64,000 nt of DNA from Terfezia claveryi (GCA_015179025.1 WHUX01000048.1:1-64000); one strand, 5' to 3'; positions 10,961-23,122 are shown, numbered from the stretch's first letter. Made by a program: numbers and translations. Notes: generated from the letters alone by a model not told the origin.

Positions 10961-13900
10961 ATGGCGGCTTTCGATTACAATGCGTTAAGAACGCAAACAC
11001 TACACTCTAGTCATGAGGAGGAGGCGGTCACTGTCAACACACGGGCTTTGGTAAGGAATCAAGTTTCCTGTTATCCCACAGCATCCAGATCGCTAATCCT
11101 TGATTCGGGATCACAGATTGATAAGGTCCTTGCCAGATACTCGGGAGAGCACACGACTCTCCGAGAACTACTACAGAATGCAGCCGACGCGAATGCGTCA
11201 TCAGTCGAGATCAGATTTCAGTCACAGCCCATGAACACAGGTTTGACAGCAAGTGCGGGTTCGGGTGTTGAGTATGGACAAGACCGTTTTTCCATGGGTG
11301 CCTTGGTCCTGGCGCTAACAAACAGCTTCTGGATAGAGATCCGAGGGATTTGTTGAAGTTGAAATGCCGACGAATGTTAGTTAAAAATGATGGGCATGCG
11401 TTTCGAGAGGAAGACTGGCAGAGGCTGAAGAGGATAGCCGAAGGCAACCCTGACGAAACCAAAATAGGTAGGACTGCCGCTAAACAGCTTGTCAAAGGAT
11501 AATCATATTGACAGCCGGTATAGGTGCATTTGGTGTTGGGTTCTACAGTGTGTTTGCTGATTGTGAAGAGCCATTTGTCGCGTCAGGTGACCAGGCGGTA
11601 GTAACCCCCCCTTCCTGCCATTCATGCTGTTGTGCCACATCGTTACTATAACTGACTCGATTGCAGATGGCCTTTTACTGGCGAGGGAATCAATTGTTTA
11701 CAAGGCGAGCAAAACTTTCCAACTCCGACCGATGGACTACATTTCTACTGGAGTCGAGAGAGCCAGCAGAGATACCCGACCTGAAGGACCTCTGCAAATT
11801 CCTTGCCACCAGTCTTACATTCGTCAAACTTACTTCGATTTCACTATATATCGATGAGAATTGCCTGCTTGAGTTGACGAAGAAAGCTTCACCGCCAATG
11901 CCGTTAAAGATACCCTCATCAATAGATCCTTTTACCTCGTCGAGGATTATGAGGATAGCTGAAGTGCAGACCGAAAGAGTACAAATTGATGCACGTTACA
12001 TGAACCTGATTCAATACTCGCCGACTCAGCAAAGTATCGTGGCTCCGGTGCTACGATCAATTTTCAGGTTCACCTCTCAGCCGGTGGTGTCGGTCTCTGC
12101 AGAAAAAGATCTGCTTCAGTATTGTACAAGAACGATATTTCTACGGATAGCAAATGCCACGGTGAATACATCCATTGATCGAAAATCGGCGGTGGAGCTC
12201 GAGCGTGCCACTAAAAAGGTCCCCCCAAAAATTACTCGGCTCGCCATCTTAACAATGTCGAAGCCTGAGTATGATGTATCTGAAACGGACGCTACTATAT
12301 TTGAGGGTGTTGTCCCCTCCAACGGTGGAAAGGTTTTCATTGGATTTCCGACTCACCAGACTACTGGTATTAAAGCACATATATATGCACATTCTGTTAT
12401 TCCGACGGTCGAGAGGGAGAGTATAGACCTGAATGCCAGAATTGTAAGAGACTGGAACGTGGAGCTCCTCAAAATTGCTGGTATCCTCTCTCGAATTATG
12501 TATTATGATGAGATGGGCACCATTGGTGCGCAAGCCAAAGAATTAGGCGGAAAGGACATGGAAGCACTCTATGAAAATGCCATTCATGTAATGCGACAGT
12601 TCACTTTTGCAGATTCCACACCTTCAGAAAATGTTGGGAGGCATATCTTTTCTGGGTTCTGGCAAGTGTCTAAAGAGACTTTCATTGAGCTACTGTCTAC
12701 AAAGGGTGTACTTCCATCTAACCAGATCCGTTTAACGACCGACATTTCATTCTTAGAAGGCCTGCCAATGCTTCCGAAGGCTCTTGCTGACGGCGCTCCT
12801 GCATTCATCAAGACCTTGGTTGACAACAACATTCTGGTTGAAGTCACCATGGCTGACATTGTGAATCAGTTAGAGAATAAGGCTCTCAGTGGTGATCAGG
12901 TCATCGAATTCTTGAAATGGGCAGCAAGGCAGAGGCTTTCTGGGGATATGGATCCGGATGCATTGCACAGGTTGATGGAGGTCGCAATAATTTCTGATGA
13001 GGGCACTGGGGGTCCAATAATATTGGGAAACATTAGGAATATTGTGAACAAATCCAAGTTACATGATGATATACCGTTACCGGCAGACACCATTCCGTTC
13101 CATATCACCAAAAGTATGGCTCCACGGGACCTAGAAGCATTGGGATGGTCAGAGCTAGGCGTTGCGGAGTGGCTTAATTACCTTTGTTCCAGAAAGCCTC
13201 CCTCCGTCGAGGTTGACTTTACGCTCAATCCTGAGTTTGCCCAATTGGTTTTGTCGATAATTTCGAAAAATTGGGACAAAGAACCACAAGGCCGGAAGGA
13301 CTATCTAGTGATGAGTTTGAAACAAAAAACCTGCATACCAACCAAAAAAGGAATGAAAAGGCCCGGGGAAGCCTATTTCCCTACTGTTAAGCTCTTTGAG
13401 GACCTCCCAATTATCGCTTTGAATGGGGTCAAGGAGAAGGTTTTAATCGCTCTTGGAGTCCGGAAGACGGTGGAATTGAAAATTGTCTTCGACAGGCTGA
13501 TGGATGAGAACGCAGCGGATATTAATGGGGGAAAGGGAGCGAAATGGTCCCACGTTGATTTGATCAAGTACTTGGTCGGTGTGAAAAATGATATACCTTT
13601 GGAGGATATAAGTCGACTTCGAGGCACACCCATATGCAAATCCGAAAGTCTTTCCGGCAGCTTACACAAAGTTTCGGCCTTGTACGAGCCCAACGATCAG
13701 CTTCGTAAACTGAAGCTACCGATATTGCAATGGCCTGGAGAATGGCGGCCAGCCTCCAATGAAGCCAAGTTTCTGATGAGCTTGGGTCTCATGAAGTGTC
13801 CAGATGTTCGTACACTCGTGGGACTGATGGCTGGAGCCGACCGTTCTCTTGCAGAGTCAGCACTAGCCTATTTCATCGTTAACTACCTCGTAAATGAGTA

Positions 13901-16344
13901 TAATTCAGAGAGAATCCCTACAGATATTCCATTCTTACCTCTGGATCCAATTTCCACGGATCCAAAGGCAGTGCACCAACTTGTTGTCCCAAATGCATGT
14001 TTTACTAATTCCAAGGCATCACTTCTCAAATTCCTGGTGTTACGGAAGGATCTTCACCCGCATGCGGACAAATTCATGGTAAAGTCCGATCCCAGCATGG
14101 ATGAAGCAGTGACCAGGTTACTCAAGTGTCCGCCACAAACTCCGAAGGAAACAATAGAACAATTCAGCTACTTTACCTCAAGGTTGGGCGAGATTATGCC
14201 ACATCATGTCCAGAGACTCAGTATCGCTTCTATTGTCCCCGTTCATGATAGGGAGGCAAAGACTGAGAAGGGTACGCCCAAGATCAAACACCTCACACCA
14301 CTATCGGTGTATCTCGGTTCTCCAAATTCCCAGTACGCTGAGGTGTTCGATTTCGTCGATTTTGGCCCGCAAGCAAACCCTTTCCTCTGGAAATGCGGGA
14401 GCAAAGCCGAGCCTACGCATGCGGAGGTTGCATATTTACTCGTAAGGGAGCCTGGGAGACTACTAGACGCTTTTCAGGGGTATCAGAAATACCTTACTGT
14501 GTTGCGAACAGTGGGCGAGAATTTTCAGACCCTTAAGAAGGACAAAGGATTGGTTAAATTGATGAAGCGGTCACGTTTCCTGCTCGGTAGTATGGATTTG
14601 CCCGTTCAGGCGAATGGTAAGTCTGTGGAGGACGAGCAAACCGTCAAGGAGTATCAACTTGCCGCTGCATCTGAAATTGTTATTAGTGACGATTTTGTGG
14701 CATATAATCTGTTCAAGGATACGGTGTTGGTGGCTCCGCAGGAAGACATTTTGGAAGAGTTTTATGCGGTAAGTAGTTTCCATTCCTGCTACCATGATGT
14801 ATGCTAATTTGATATAGTCCTTGGGGTCTTCCACGTTCAGCAGCGTCATCACGGAAGATTACACGATTGGTGCTCGAACCGAGGCCAATGGACAGGCTCA
14901 AAATTTACAGAAACTTATCGTTGAGCGAATTCAATTGTTCCTGCATTCTCAAGATCAAATCAGGCATGATGCCAAGTGGATCCAAAAGAATGTCAAAGTT
15001 GAAATGGTGCAGAGAATCCGCCTCAGGAGGTCTCTGAAAATCTCCAACGGGCAGCAGCTTGCCAAGGTCCAGGAAGTAACAGCGGCTATCACGGAACAAG
15101 ATGGCTACAAGGTGCTGTTTGTAACTCCCAAGTACCATCTCTTTGATGTCAGTCACCTGTTGGTAACAATGGTGCTCCACAAACCTAAGTTGCACTCAAG
15201 TTTGTTGTTGGAGTCATTGCTCTCGACAGCCCTCGAGGTCTTAAAGTTAAGAGGTTACAATGTGGATCGCATCCTCAAAGCACGGGCTGCTGAGGCTAGG
15301 CTTGCAGAACAGGCGCGGAGACAACGAGAAGAAGAGCGTGCAAAGGCTCTTCAGGAAGAAGCCAAACTAATGGATGAGCGAACACTGCAAGCTGATGTAG
15401 AGGCTAAAAAACAGAGGGACATTGTTCCAACCATGCCTGGTGGATTTGGTTATCCAGTAGGACAGAGGGGCCACGATGGTGTCAAGCAGCCTCAGATTCC
15501 CGTGACGCCGATCACAAGTTTCTTCAATAGGTTCAGTCGTCAGTTATTTGACAGTCAAAAGGAGAAGGATAAGGGCATCTTTGGTGGCGTACTCGGTGGT
15601 GGAAGCAGTTCCGCAGGTGGTAGCACAACAACTCTTACCCCACAGGAAACGACAGTGGTGGGATCACTGGAGGAGCATAAACACAAGCCCACTCAACCAT
15701 ATATACTCCGTGCAAATTTACAAAGTGCAATCAATGCCTCTAGGGCGCACAATTCCAATCAAGTCTTTAGCCCCGCGCAAACGCAACAAGTCCAAGAACA
15801 GAAAACGTATTGCGACTCTAAGCTAGCGCATGATATCAAATATCTCACGGAGATGCCATCTGGTATTCGTCTCTTTGTGGAACGCTATGTCGAAGCTTCC
15901 TTCCTTCGTGCAAATATCTTCGAACTCAATTCCTTCTCCTCGGTCCTACTTGAGGTTGCAGCCGTGTTTGACCTACCTACCCCTGTGATACACATGTACT
16001 ACGACGACAATGGGCCCACGATTGCTTTTAACTTAAACGGGAGCTTGTTCTTTAATTTCAGATATTACCGGGAGCTACATCATGCAGCGTGGGTTGCTGG
16101 AGGCGAGACGGCGGTTAAGGGGCGGAAGGAGACACTGATTTATTGGTTTGTCACGGCCTGTCATGAGCTGGGGCATAATATCGTCAAGGATCACAGTAGT
16201 GATCATAGCTTTTATACTGAGAGCTTTGTGCAGATGTATTTTGCAGAGTGCATGAGTAGGTGTGAGAAGATTGCAGTCCAAACGGCACAGGGCCTGGTCG
16301 GTGCGCCGCCGAGTTATGATGCGGCGATTGCGAGGAAGAATTAG
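10961..16344 (+). CDS. DUF3684 protein: HSP90-type ATPase start, HExxH end
   Basis: Six exons: 10961-11050, 11117-11271, 11337-11467, 11524-11597, 11667-14768 and 14818-16344. Introns are 49-69 bp and phases agree, giving 1662 residues. The N-terminus has the GHKL/HSP90-like ATP fold also seen in sacsin: TTLRELLQNAADANA (Asn and Asp of the nucleotide site), LVKNDGHAF, then RIAEGNPDETKIGAFGVGFYSVF (lid). This matches fungal DUF3684 proteins, whose function is unknown; a chaperone-like role is inferred from the fold. A glutamate/arginine-rich helical segment (about residues 1315-1370) may be a coiled coil. Near residue 1603 is HELGHNIVKDH, which fits a zinc-metallopeptidase HExxHxxxxxH pattern. 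The intron 2 join (11272-11336) is the least certain: GTATGG and TAG ends keep frame, but another acceptor 16 nt upstream would not with this donor. Divergent from TRS120. Confidence 0.88.
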
Positions 16345-16939
16345 GTATCTCTCATACCGAGGAGCATTTCGTAATCTCAATTCTCACGGTAGTAGATTGT
16401 TTTGCCCTCTTCCGTTTCTTGCATGAGTTGGTGTAGCAAATGTTGCTCTTGTTGGTGGTTGTGTGTTTGCATTTATGCCAGGATTGGGGTTTGGCTCGTT
16501 TTAGATCCCTTCGGGAGGGTGGTTAAATATTTGCCCATTTACGTTACATCTAGGTGCCTGGAAATATATTTACAATTTATGTTGGTCACAATTTCGATAT
16601 ATCCATTCGGTAGTCTACTCGAACGTTGCAAAGTGTAAGAAATCATCGAGGCTGTTGATTAATGCGGATTTACCTTCCAAAAAATAGTAAATTTTTCTGA
16701 CATTAAAATCGATGTACCGGAACTTTATTTTGTCAGCTTGCAAAAAGAATTCTAAAGCTTTGAGAGATAGTAGCAAAATACATATAACAATAAATGCCTA
16801 GAAGGTATAGATACTCCTTTGACTTTAAGTGATATTCCAAGATATAGTATTGAAATTGATTATATTATAGAGCTTGGGCTTGGTAGTCGATATTGCTAAG
16901 CATGAGATCGAGGCTGGCGAAGATGGGGATAATGGCACC
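16345..16939. other. Intergenic, no gene seen
   Basis: 3' flank of the DUF3684 gene. The stretch becomes AT-rich after about 16620. I see no supported gene or RNA in it. Confidence 0.5.
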
Positions 16940-18225
16940 TAAAGGCTCACATTAGAGGAGTGGAGAGAAGAGCTGGGAACAAGCCCAAGAGGATTGGTGT
17001 GGTTCCTGAATTCGAAGTTCCTCTAACACCTTTTCATGAGAGCTAATCAAATGGTGCTCATAGGTGTTCTATAAGTGTCTGGTATCGTAGAGGTGAGGGG
17101 TTACATTGCTACTTTCCCAGTCGTATTTATCTCTTTTTGGCGGCATCCTTTCTGGCCCTAACCAAAAGGGAAGAGAATTTGATATCCTGAAGAACTTCAG
17201 AGGAGTTGAAAAGCCTGGAGAGATGGTGCTTGTATTGAGTTGACCTGCAAGTGGATGTACGACATTTTGAAGGTCATGGCGGTTTGGGCATACGAAGACG
17301 GATGGAGAGTTATGTACGGAAGGTTCGGGGTGGTTACCTTTGGGAAGAGGTTCAGAAGAGAAGCGGTGTATAACCAAGGAGGTATGGAGGGACCTTTAGT
17401 AGTTATAGGCAAGGAGAAGTAACTAACTGGATATTCTCTACAGACGATATCCACCACCCTACTTCAACCGAAAGAGTTATCCAAAACTGTTCAATATCGA
17501 GCAATCGGAAACAAAAATTGTTGGAATCAACCATGCCCACATCTCAACTATAGCAAAATTAATAACAAATTATCAATTACAGAGCGGGTGTCTGTTGCTG
17601 GGTTAACTCCACTCGTGGACTGGATGCATCGACAGCATTGGACTACGCTAAATCACTCCACATTATGACCAACATTTATAAGACAACCACTTTCATTTCC
17701 TGTATCAAGCTAGTGAAAGCATTTACGAACAATTCAAAAAAGTGCTCGTTGTCGATTCAGGTCGTCAGGTTTTCTAACGGAACCACACACGAAACCAGTG
17801 CTTACTTTGAAGGACTTGGGTTTACTCCTAAGCCCCGCCAAACCACTCCAAACTATATCACAGGGTGTACCGATGAATATGAACGGATTTATGCTGTTGG
17901 GAGAGATGTTCCCCTGTCCCATCTTCTCCAGATGCCTTAGGACAGGCCTTTCGTAACTCTCTATCCTTTGCATCCCTTAACCAGGAGATGGTACAATATC
18001 GAGAGGAAATCGATCGTGAAATCAGAGGTTCATAAGAGCCTTATTATGGCTATAAAGGACGATAAACGAAGTGGAACTGGGTAAAAATCAGTATACACAA
18101 TTTCGTATTATCAGTAAGTCTGGACGTTGATGCAGCATCAATTCCTTTTGAAATAGCAAGACAAGTTTTCATTGACAGTCTCTTGGGTCACTTTCATCGC
18201 CATTTCTCAGTGCTACCAACCGGCC
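16940..18225 (+). pseudogene. Decayed PDR-type ABC transporter (first ATPase domain)
   Basis: No long open frame, but successive short stretches in several frames spell out the start of a pleiotropic-drug-resistance (ABCG full-length) transporter in correct order: NKPKRIGVV near 16975; FDILKNFRGVEKPGEMVLVL then a Walker A relic SGCTT (17250-17264) flanked by stops; TFGKRFRREAVYNQ followed, after a probable intron, by DDIHHPT near 17445; LFNIEQSETKIVG near 17490; the D-loop STRGLDASTALDYAKSL (about 17607-17655); FEGLGFTPKPRQTTPNYITG near 17810; and QDKFSLTVSWVT near 18155, where the first membrane domain starts. The signature motif between 17520 and 17600 is lost. Such pumps export drugs and toxins at the plasma membrane; this copy cannot work. 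The alignment breaks at a GC-rich block after 18225. Confidence 0.85.
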
Positions 18226-19245
18226 AGGCTACTCTTCAGGCCACCGGGGCCCTGGACTGAGGCCGAGGTCCCTGCTGGCCTGAAACAGCCTGGACCGGGC
18301 CCTTGTGGACTGGGCTTCATGCAGAGCCGCCCAGTCCAGACCAGGCGGATTTATGTGATATTTTAGATAGGACTTAATACCCCTCTAGAACGCTGTTGAT
18401 ATTTCTACCTAGATAGATGGAGGCATTATAGATCTTATGGAAGCCAAATTATAAACTTCCCAGAAGGAAACTCATTTAATGGTATTTACATAAATTAGGC
18501 CTCTCGGTATTGAATTTAAGCCCCTTAATCAAGCTACTTTTGTGGTGCCGCAATTGTGACATCTCAAAGCAAGCCCCTATGTAGTCCTTAAATCCCAGCA
18601 TATATTCTACATCATGCAAATCTTTAATTCAAGCTCTATATATCTCGCATTTACAATCAAAGGCCACAGCAACTATAATATATACTTGAATATAAACTTA
18701 GTTGAAAGTTTACAGGGCCTCGATCTGCTTTTATAACTGGCATTTCATCTCTCTTCTATTGCTTGCAAGCACCATTAGCAACACAACTCTTACCAGCTTC
18801 GCATGCTTGAAGAACGGGACCGGAGAAGCAACCAGAGCGAAGTTTACCCTGAAGTATAACCCAAACGCAACTCATAATCGTTGACAAGAATGAGTGAACG
18901 GGTTAGTGATGGCCATGATATTAAAGGGAATTGTTGAAAGCGGTAATATCGCCAGCAAGATTTTTTGGTGAAACAGCAAGGTGTTTTTGGTGAAATAGCG
19001 AACTTGTGAATTGAAGTGGTGTTCTAGGGAAAGAATCGATGGCGAGGTCATGAATACTGAGAAGTTGCGAAAGGGACAAAGGGTCATCAATGAGCTTTCG
19101 GGTATATAAGGTCCAGTTATTTCCTTCGTGTCTTACTTTTCCATTATCTTGTATCACTACTGTCGAGTGTCCTCTTTAGATATATTCAGGTCAATATATC
19201 CTCGTTATCCATAATACCATATTGTGACGAACTTTTAAGATCGCA
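18226..19245. other. Intergenic: GC-rich block, AT-rich spacer, promoter of next gene
   Basis: A sharply GC-rich patch of about 130 bp (18226-18355) with repeated CAGGCC/CCTGG-like words ends the transporter relic. It is followed by AT-rich sequence with no recognised gene. TATATAAG at 19103-19110 lies about 140 nt before the ATG at 19246 and probably belongs to that gene. Confidence 0.45.
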
Positions 19246-19824
19246 ATGGGAAGTCTATCACATCCACCTCCAAACAGCCCAAAATGCTATTTCCTCTCCC
19301 GCCTCGAACCAGCCTATCACACCCTCCTCTTCCCGCTAATCAACGCCAGCAAGCACCTCGAATTCTTCCTCACCTACACGCAGATCGAAATATCTGAGAC
19401 AGCCTTCTACCAAAACGTCCACAACAATCTCACATACTTCTTCAGAGCCTTCCACTTTTCATGCCGTATGTTGTTAGAGAATGTTAAGTGTCAAGGCCGG
19501 ATCAATCCTCCTGGGGATGTGAAACGCATTCAGAAAGTGACGCATGAGCTTCATAACCTTCTTACAAGTCTTAGGAGGAGTTTTATGAAGGTGGAGAAGA
19601 AGTCAAAGGAGTATGAGGCTTTGGAGAGCCCGAGGTCGGTGTTGGGCCCGAACTTTAATGATGGGAAGGAGGAGACGGAGGTGAAGGGTCGAGCGAAGGT
19701 TTCAGTGTGCAGGGTGATTATTGAAGAATCTTTGAATATTTTGCATGATCTGGAAAGAGCTATCTCAGAGCTTCCGGTAGCAAAGGCAAACACTGATTAC
19801 TTCGGAATATACAATAAATACTAG
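19246..19824 (+). CDS. Unknown helical protein, 192 residues
   Basis: Intact single-exon frame with a TATA box upstream. I do not recognise the family. The N-terminus is proline-rich (SLSHPPPNSP), the rest looks helical: LEPAYHTLLFPLINASKHLEFFL, a region with repeated aromatic residues, then a charged stretch (RRSFMKVEKKSKEYEALES) and a final helix (VIIEESLNILHDLERAIS). No signal peptide or clear membrane span. It sits 318 bp before another intact unknown gene in the same direction (20142-20795), which has a similar size and layout and a possible shared HTL-x2-PL word; they may be diverged tandem copies. Confidence 0.6.
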   Translation: MGSLSHPPPNSPKCYFLSRLEPAYHTLLFPLINASKHLEFFLTYTQIEISETAFYQNVHNNLTYFFRAFHFSCRMLLENVKCQGRINPPGDVKRIQKVTHELHNLLTSLRRSFMKVEKKSKEYEALESPRSVLGPNFNDGKEETEVKGRAKVSVCRVIIEESLNILHDLERAISELPVAKANTDYFGIYNKY

Positions 19825-20141
19825 AAATGAAATCAGGGTCAACTATATTTTGTGACGGACGACTTCAAGGTGTGTTCATGCCCCCTCCAATTGATTGACT
19901 GCGTTGAGAGCTATATTTTAGAAAAAGTTTGTGGGGCAAATTTGATGCACACTGTCTGTTTCCTTAGTCTCGTTGTACTGGTGTGGGTCATGGTTTCATT
20001 GAATGGGCCTATTGCCCAAGTTGACCAAAGATGAGTGTGGTTTATTGTTTATGTGACAGGCTCCTTTGTTCCTTTCTCCCATAGCCAATAATCAGGAAAA
20101 CCATACGAGGGTATCTAGTACAGTTCCATACATCCGAGGCA
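19825..20141. other. Intergenic spacer between two unknown genes
   Basis: 317 bp. Holds the 3' flank of the first gene and the promoter of the second. No other feature seen. Confidence 0.4.
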
Positions 20142-20795
20142 ATGACTTTAGAAGAATACCCACCTACGAGCCCTATCAATACAGCCCACGAAGGAGAGGA
20201 GGAAAATACTCCAGTTGCAGTAGCTCCAGACCTCACCGCATGGTTTGAAGACCTAGACACCACTGAACACACCCTTATACAGCCTCTCAGCGATATACGC
20301 GCCATCCTGACACACTTCACCAACCGCTTCCAAGTCCAGGCCTTGGAGATCCCATTAGAAGACCAACTATTTCCCAGCCTTCTGACCCAGGCCGATGAGT
20401 TCATTACTCTTCTGAACGAAGCAACCCTGACTCTACACCACCCAGACCTCCTTGACTGGTTTGCGGAGCAATCTTGGGAAAGCAATAAGATAACCTTTGG
20501 AAATGCTTGGACGGCAGCTAAGTATATGCGGCTGGATTTCTCATATATCATTCAGATGATAAATGAGAGGATAAGAGCGTTAGAAGTGAAAGGGGATAAG
20601 GAAGGTTTAGTTATGGCCCGGGAGTTGAGGCGGATATTTGAGAACGCAGAGGAGACGGTTTATATGGCGCATCAGACGATGAATGAACACCTGGAGAGTC
20701 TAAAGGGGGTGTTCCCGGAGGCATTTGATATTGAGGCGGAAGATCATGCAGATCCCTTTTGGGGACGTAGGGGGAAACAAGAAGCTGCAAGTTGA
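20142..20795 (+). CDS. Unknown helical protein, 217 residues
   Basis: Intact single-exon frame with codon use like the host genes. Family not recognised. The N-terminal 35 residues are rich in P, T and E and probably disordered; then come amphipathic helices (EHTLIQPLSDIRAILTHF, QLFPSLLTQADEFITLL, NERIRALEVKGDKEGLVMARELRRIF) and an acidic/basic C-terminus (EAEDHADPFWGRRGKQE). No membrane span. Same strand as the unknown gene just upstream, from which it could be a diverged duplicate; this is an inference from layout and a short shared HTL-x2-PL word only. Confidence 0.6.
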   Translation: MTLEEYPPTSPINTAHEGEEENTPVAVAPDLTAWFEDLDTTEHTLIQPLSDIRAILTHFTNRFQVQALEIPLEDQLFPSLLTQADEFITLLNEATLTLHHPDLLDWFAEQSWESNKITFGNAWTAAKYMRLDFSYIIQMINERIRALEVKGDKEGLVMARELRRIFENAEETVYMAHQTMNEHLESLKGVFPEAFDIEAEDHADPFWGRRGKQEAAS

Positions 20796-21144
20796 TTTTG
20801 AGCTTCCCAAGGCATCATTTTCAGTACCTGTTTGTTTGTTTGTTGCGTGTTTCATGCCCAGGTGCCCAGACGTTAATAAGTCTGATATCCTATTTGTAAG
20901 GTAGCTATTTATTGTCTGGTTAAGCTTCTCGTACTCCAAACGGGACCACAATCATCCCCTGCAGCATTTTACGGATGATACTGTCTTCGGTCTTTTTTTC
21001 CCAGTAGGGTTAAGCCCACAACAACGGTTTTCAGATCCAGATAAGCTTATCTAATCTCATCACCGAATATCCCATCTAATCAGATCGTGGGGCAGAGCTC
21101 AAGCTAATACTCAAAAAAATATCACATCACCTCGTCATCCAGCT
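20796..21144. other. Intergenic spacer upstream of LIA1
   Basis: 349 bp with a GTTT microsatellite near 20830-20843. Promoter of the deoxyhypusine hydroxylase gene must lie here. Nothing else recognised. Confidence 0.4.
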
Positions 21145-22231
21145 ATGGGCGCCACTAAGACCTCCTCCCCAGAGGAGACCCTCGCCCAGCTTCGAGCCGT
21201 CCTCTGTGACGATTCTGCAAACCTAGCACTCCGCTTCCGTGCGCTGTTCTCGCTGAAACATCTCGCTACAAATGGAGACATAGGAGCTGTCGATGCCATT
21301 GCTTCTGCATTTTCTTCCGACTCTGGTAGGCATCACGTATATTCAAATACCTCACCTCGACACGCAAGCTAACTTATAGTGATGATTTATAGCCCTCCTC
21401 AAACACGAACTCGCCTACTGCCTCGGTCAATCCTCTAACTCCCACGCCGCATCCTACCTCCAATCCGTCCTCTCCAACCTCTCGGAAGACCCCATGGTCC
21501 GCCATGAAGCAGGCGAAGCCCTCGCTGCTCTTGGCCACGAGGAATCTCTCCCACTCCTACGGGAGTTCCTTACGCGCGAAGGGGAATTCGAGGAGGTGAG
21601 ACAGACTTGTGAGATAGCTATTAGCCGACTTGAGTGGCTTGGAACGGAAGAAGGGAAAGCGGCGAAAGTTAGGGGTGAGGATAGGAGTGGGTTTACGTCT
21701 ATTGACCCTGCCCCGCCGACATCAGAGGAAGAGAGGGAAGAACTAGAAGAGGTTATCCAGAGAATGGAATCGAGAATAACCAAATTACGAGAAACATTGA
21801 CGGATCAATCTCTCCCCCTATTTTCCCGGTACCGAGCGATGTTCCGCCTTAGGAACCTTGTAAACTCCTACCCTTCCCTCGCAATCCCAGCGCTCGCCTC
21901 GGGATTCAATGATTCTTCTGCGCTTTTCCGCCACGAAATCGCATTCGTCTTCGGTCAACTCGGCCACCCAGGTTCAGTTCCGTACTTGATCCCCGTGGCG
22001 AGGAACGAGAAGGAACATGCCATGGTAAGGCACGAGGCGGTAGAGGCGCTGGGAAGTGTAGGTGGGGACGTAGAGGGGGTAGAAGGGTATCTTAAAGAGA
22101 TGGCGGGGAGCGGAGAGAGGGTGGTTAGGGAGAGCGCGATTGTAGCGCTAGATATGGTAGAGTTTGAGAGGAGTGGGGAGTTGGAGTATGCGTTGATTCC
22201 GGGGAAGGAGGTAGTTAAGGTGGTAGCATAG
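21145..22231 (+). CDS. LIA1: Deoxyhypusine hydroxylase
   Basis: Hydroxylates the deoxyhypusine side chain of eIF5A to hypusine, the last step of eIF5A maturation, using a di-iron centre in the cytosol. Two exons, 21145-21325 and 21393-22231, with a 67-bp intron, give 339 residues, close to the family length. The protein is built from HEAT-like repeats in two halves. All four His-Glu metal motifs are visible: KHELAYCLGQ and RHEAGEALAALGHEE in the first half, RHEIAFVFGQLGH and RHEAVEALGSVGG in the second. An acidic linker (SEEEREELEE) separates the halves, as is usual. The intron splits the codon just before LLKHELAYC. This is the last intact host gene before the transposon block. Confidence 0.95.
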
Positions 22232-22556
22232 ATGTGTTTAGTGGGGGAATGTGGATATCCTATACATTTAAAGGTCAAATTTTGAGTGTAGGTACGAGAT
22301 GGTTTGTTTTGGGGACCCATGGGATTTTGTCACCCTTGTTTTTATGTTTTTTTTTTTGGGGCTCGGATGGAAAAGTAGGGAAAACCTTTATCAGATAGCA
22401 AAAACCTTTGAATTAAATTATATAGACATGCAGCACCTCTTATCACATCCGACGGCACTAAAGCAACGCTAAACCATTCTGTAGTCTTATGCCAAGACCC
22501 TCCTGCCAAGGGGGTTCTTCATTCTGACCAACCCAACCAAATACCCGCATATTTAT
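22232..22556. other. Boundary between host genes and transposon block
   Basis: 325 bp from the LIA1 stop to the outer edge of the copia LTR. Includes a T9 run near 22349-22358. No gene seen. Confidence 0.4.
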
Positions 22557-23025
22557 TGGAATGACCTTGTAGGAGTAGCAACACTAGCGAGCGGATAAGA
22601 TAGCTAATGATCAACGAAGAGTCACTTCACCAGTATGAGAACGTATGAGTTGTATGAGAACGTATGAGTTGTATAAGAACGTATGAGTTGCATAAGAACG
22701 TATGAGTTGCTTATCACTTAACCTCTAAAGAAGAGGCAGTCAGGCCAGCTCTATATACACTTAAGGGATAATGCTAAAGACTAAGTATTGCTGGAAAGCA
22801 GGAAATGCTGGAGATACGTGAGTGAGTGTCGCAATAACATGAGTGGCCGACATGACATCGGTGGCAGACATGACATATGTTAATGAATGTCATTGTATGA
22901 CCTGAGTAGCCGCAATGACATGAGTGGCAGACATGACATATGTTAATGAATGTCATTGTATGACCTGAGTAGCCGCAATGACATGAGTGGCCGACATATG
23001 TGAACTCACGTGCTTTTCAACACCC
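22557..23025 (-). repeat. 3' LTR of copia element C1
   Basis: On the minus strand the copia frame stops at 23123 and is followed by a purine tract (CTGAGGAGGGG) directly before TGTTGAAAAGCACGTG, as expected for a polypurine tract and LTR start. The LTR probably ends in TTCCA at 22557. No second LTR is present to compare, so the outer end is tentative. Inside are two exact-looking 63-bp repeats (22865-22990) and four 19-bp repeats of the AACGTATGAGTTG type (about 22634-22710). Confidence 0.6.
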
Positions 23026-23122
23026 CTCCTCAGCAGATACTGCTGAATAGCAAGACGAACATGATTAGTCTCATTAAAAACCTCAAAACCCAGTAGGAAA
23101 AAGCAGGTGAAAAGAGTGCTAA

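Noticed and set aside
22630..23000. Short repeats that might be a CRISPR array
   Set aside because: Units of 19 and 63 bp are contiguous with no spacers, lie in a copia LTR, and the genome is eukaryotic.
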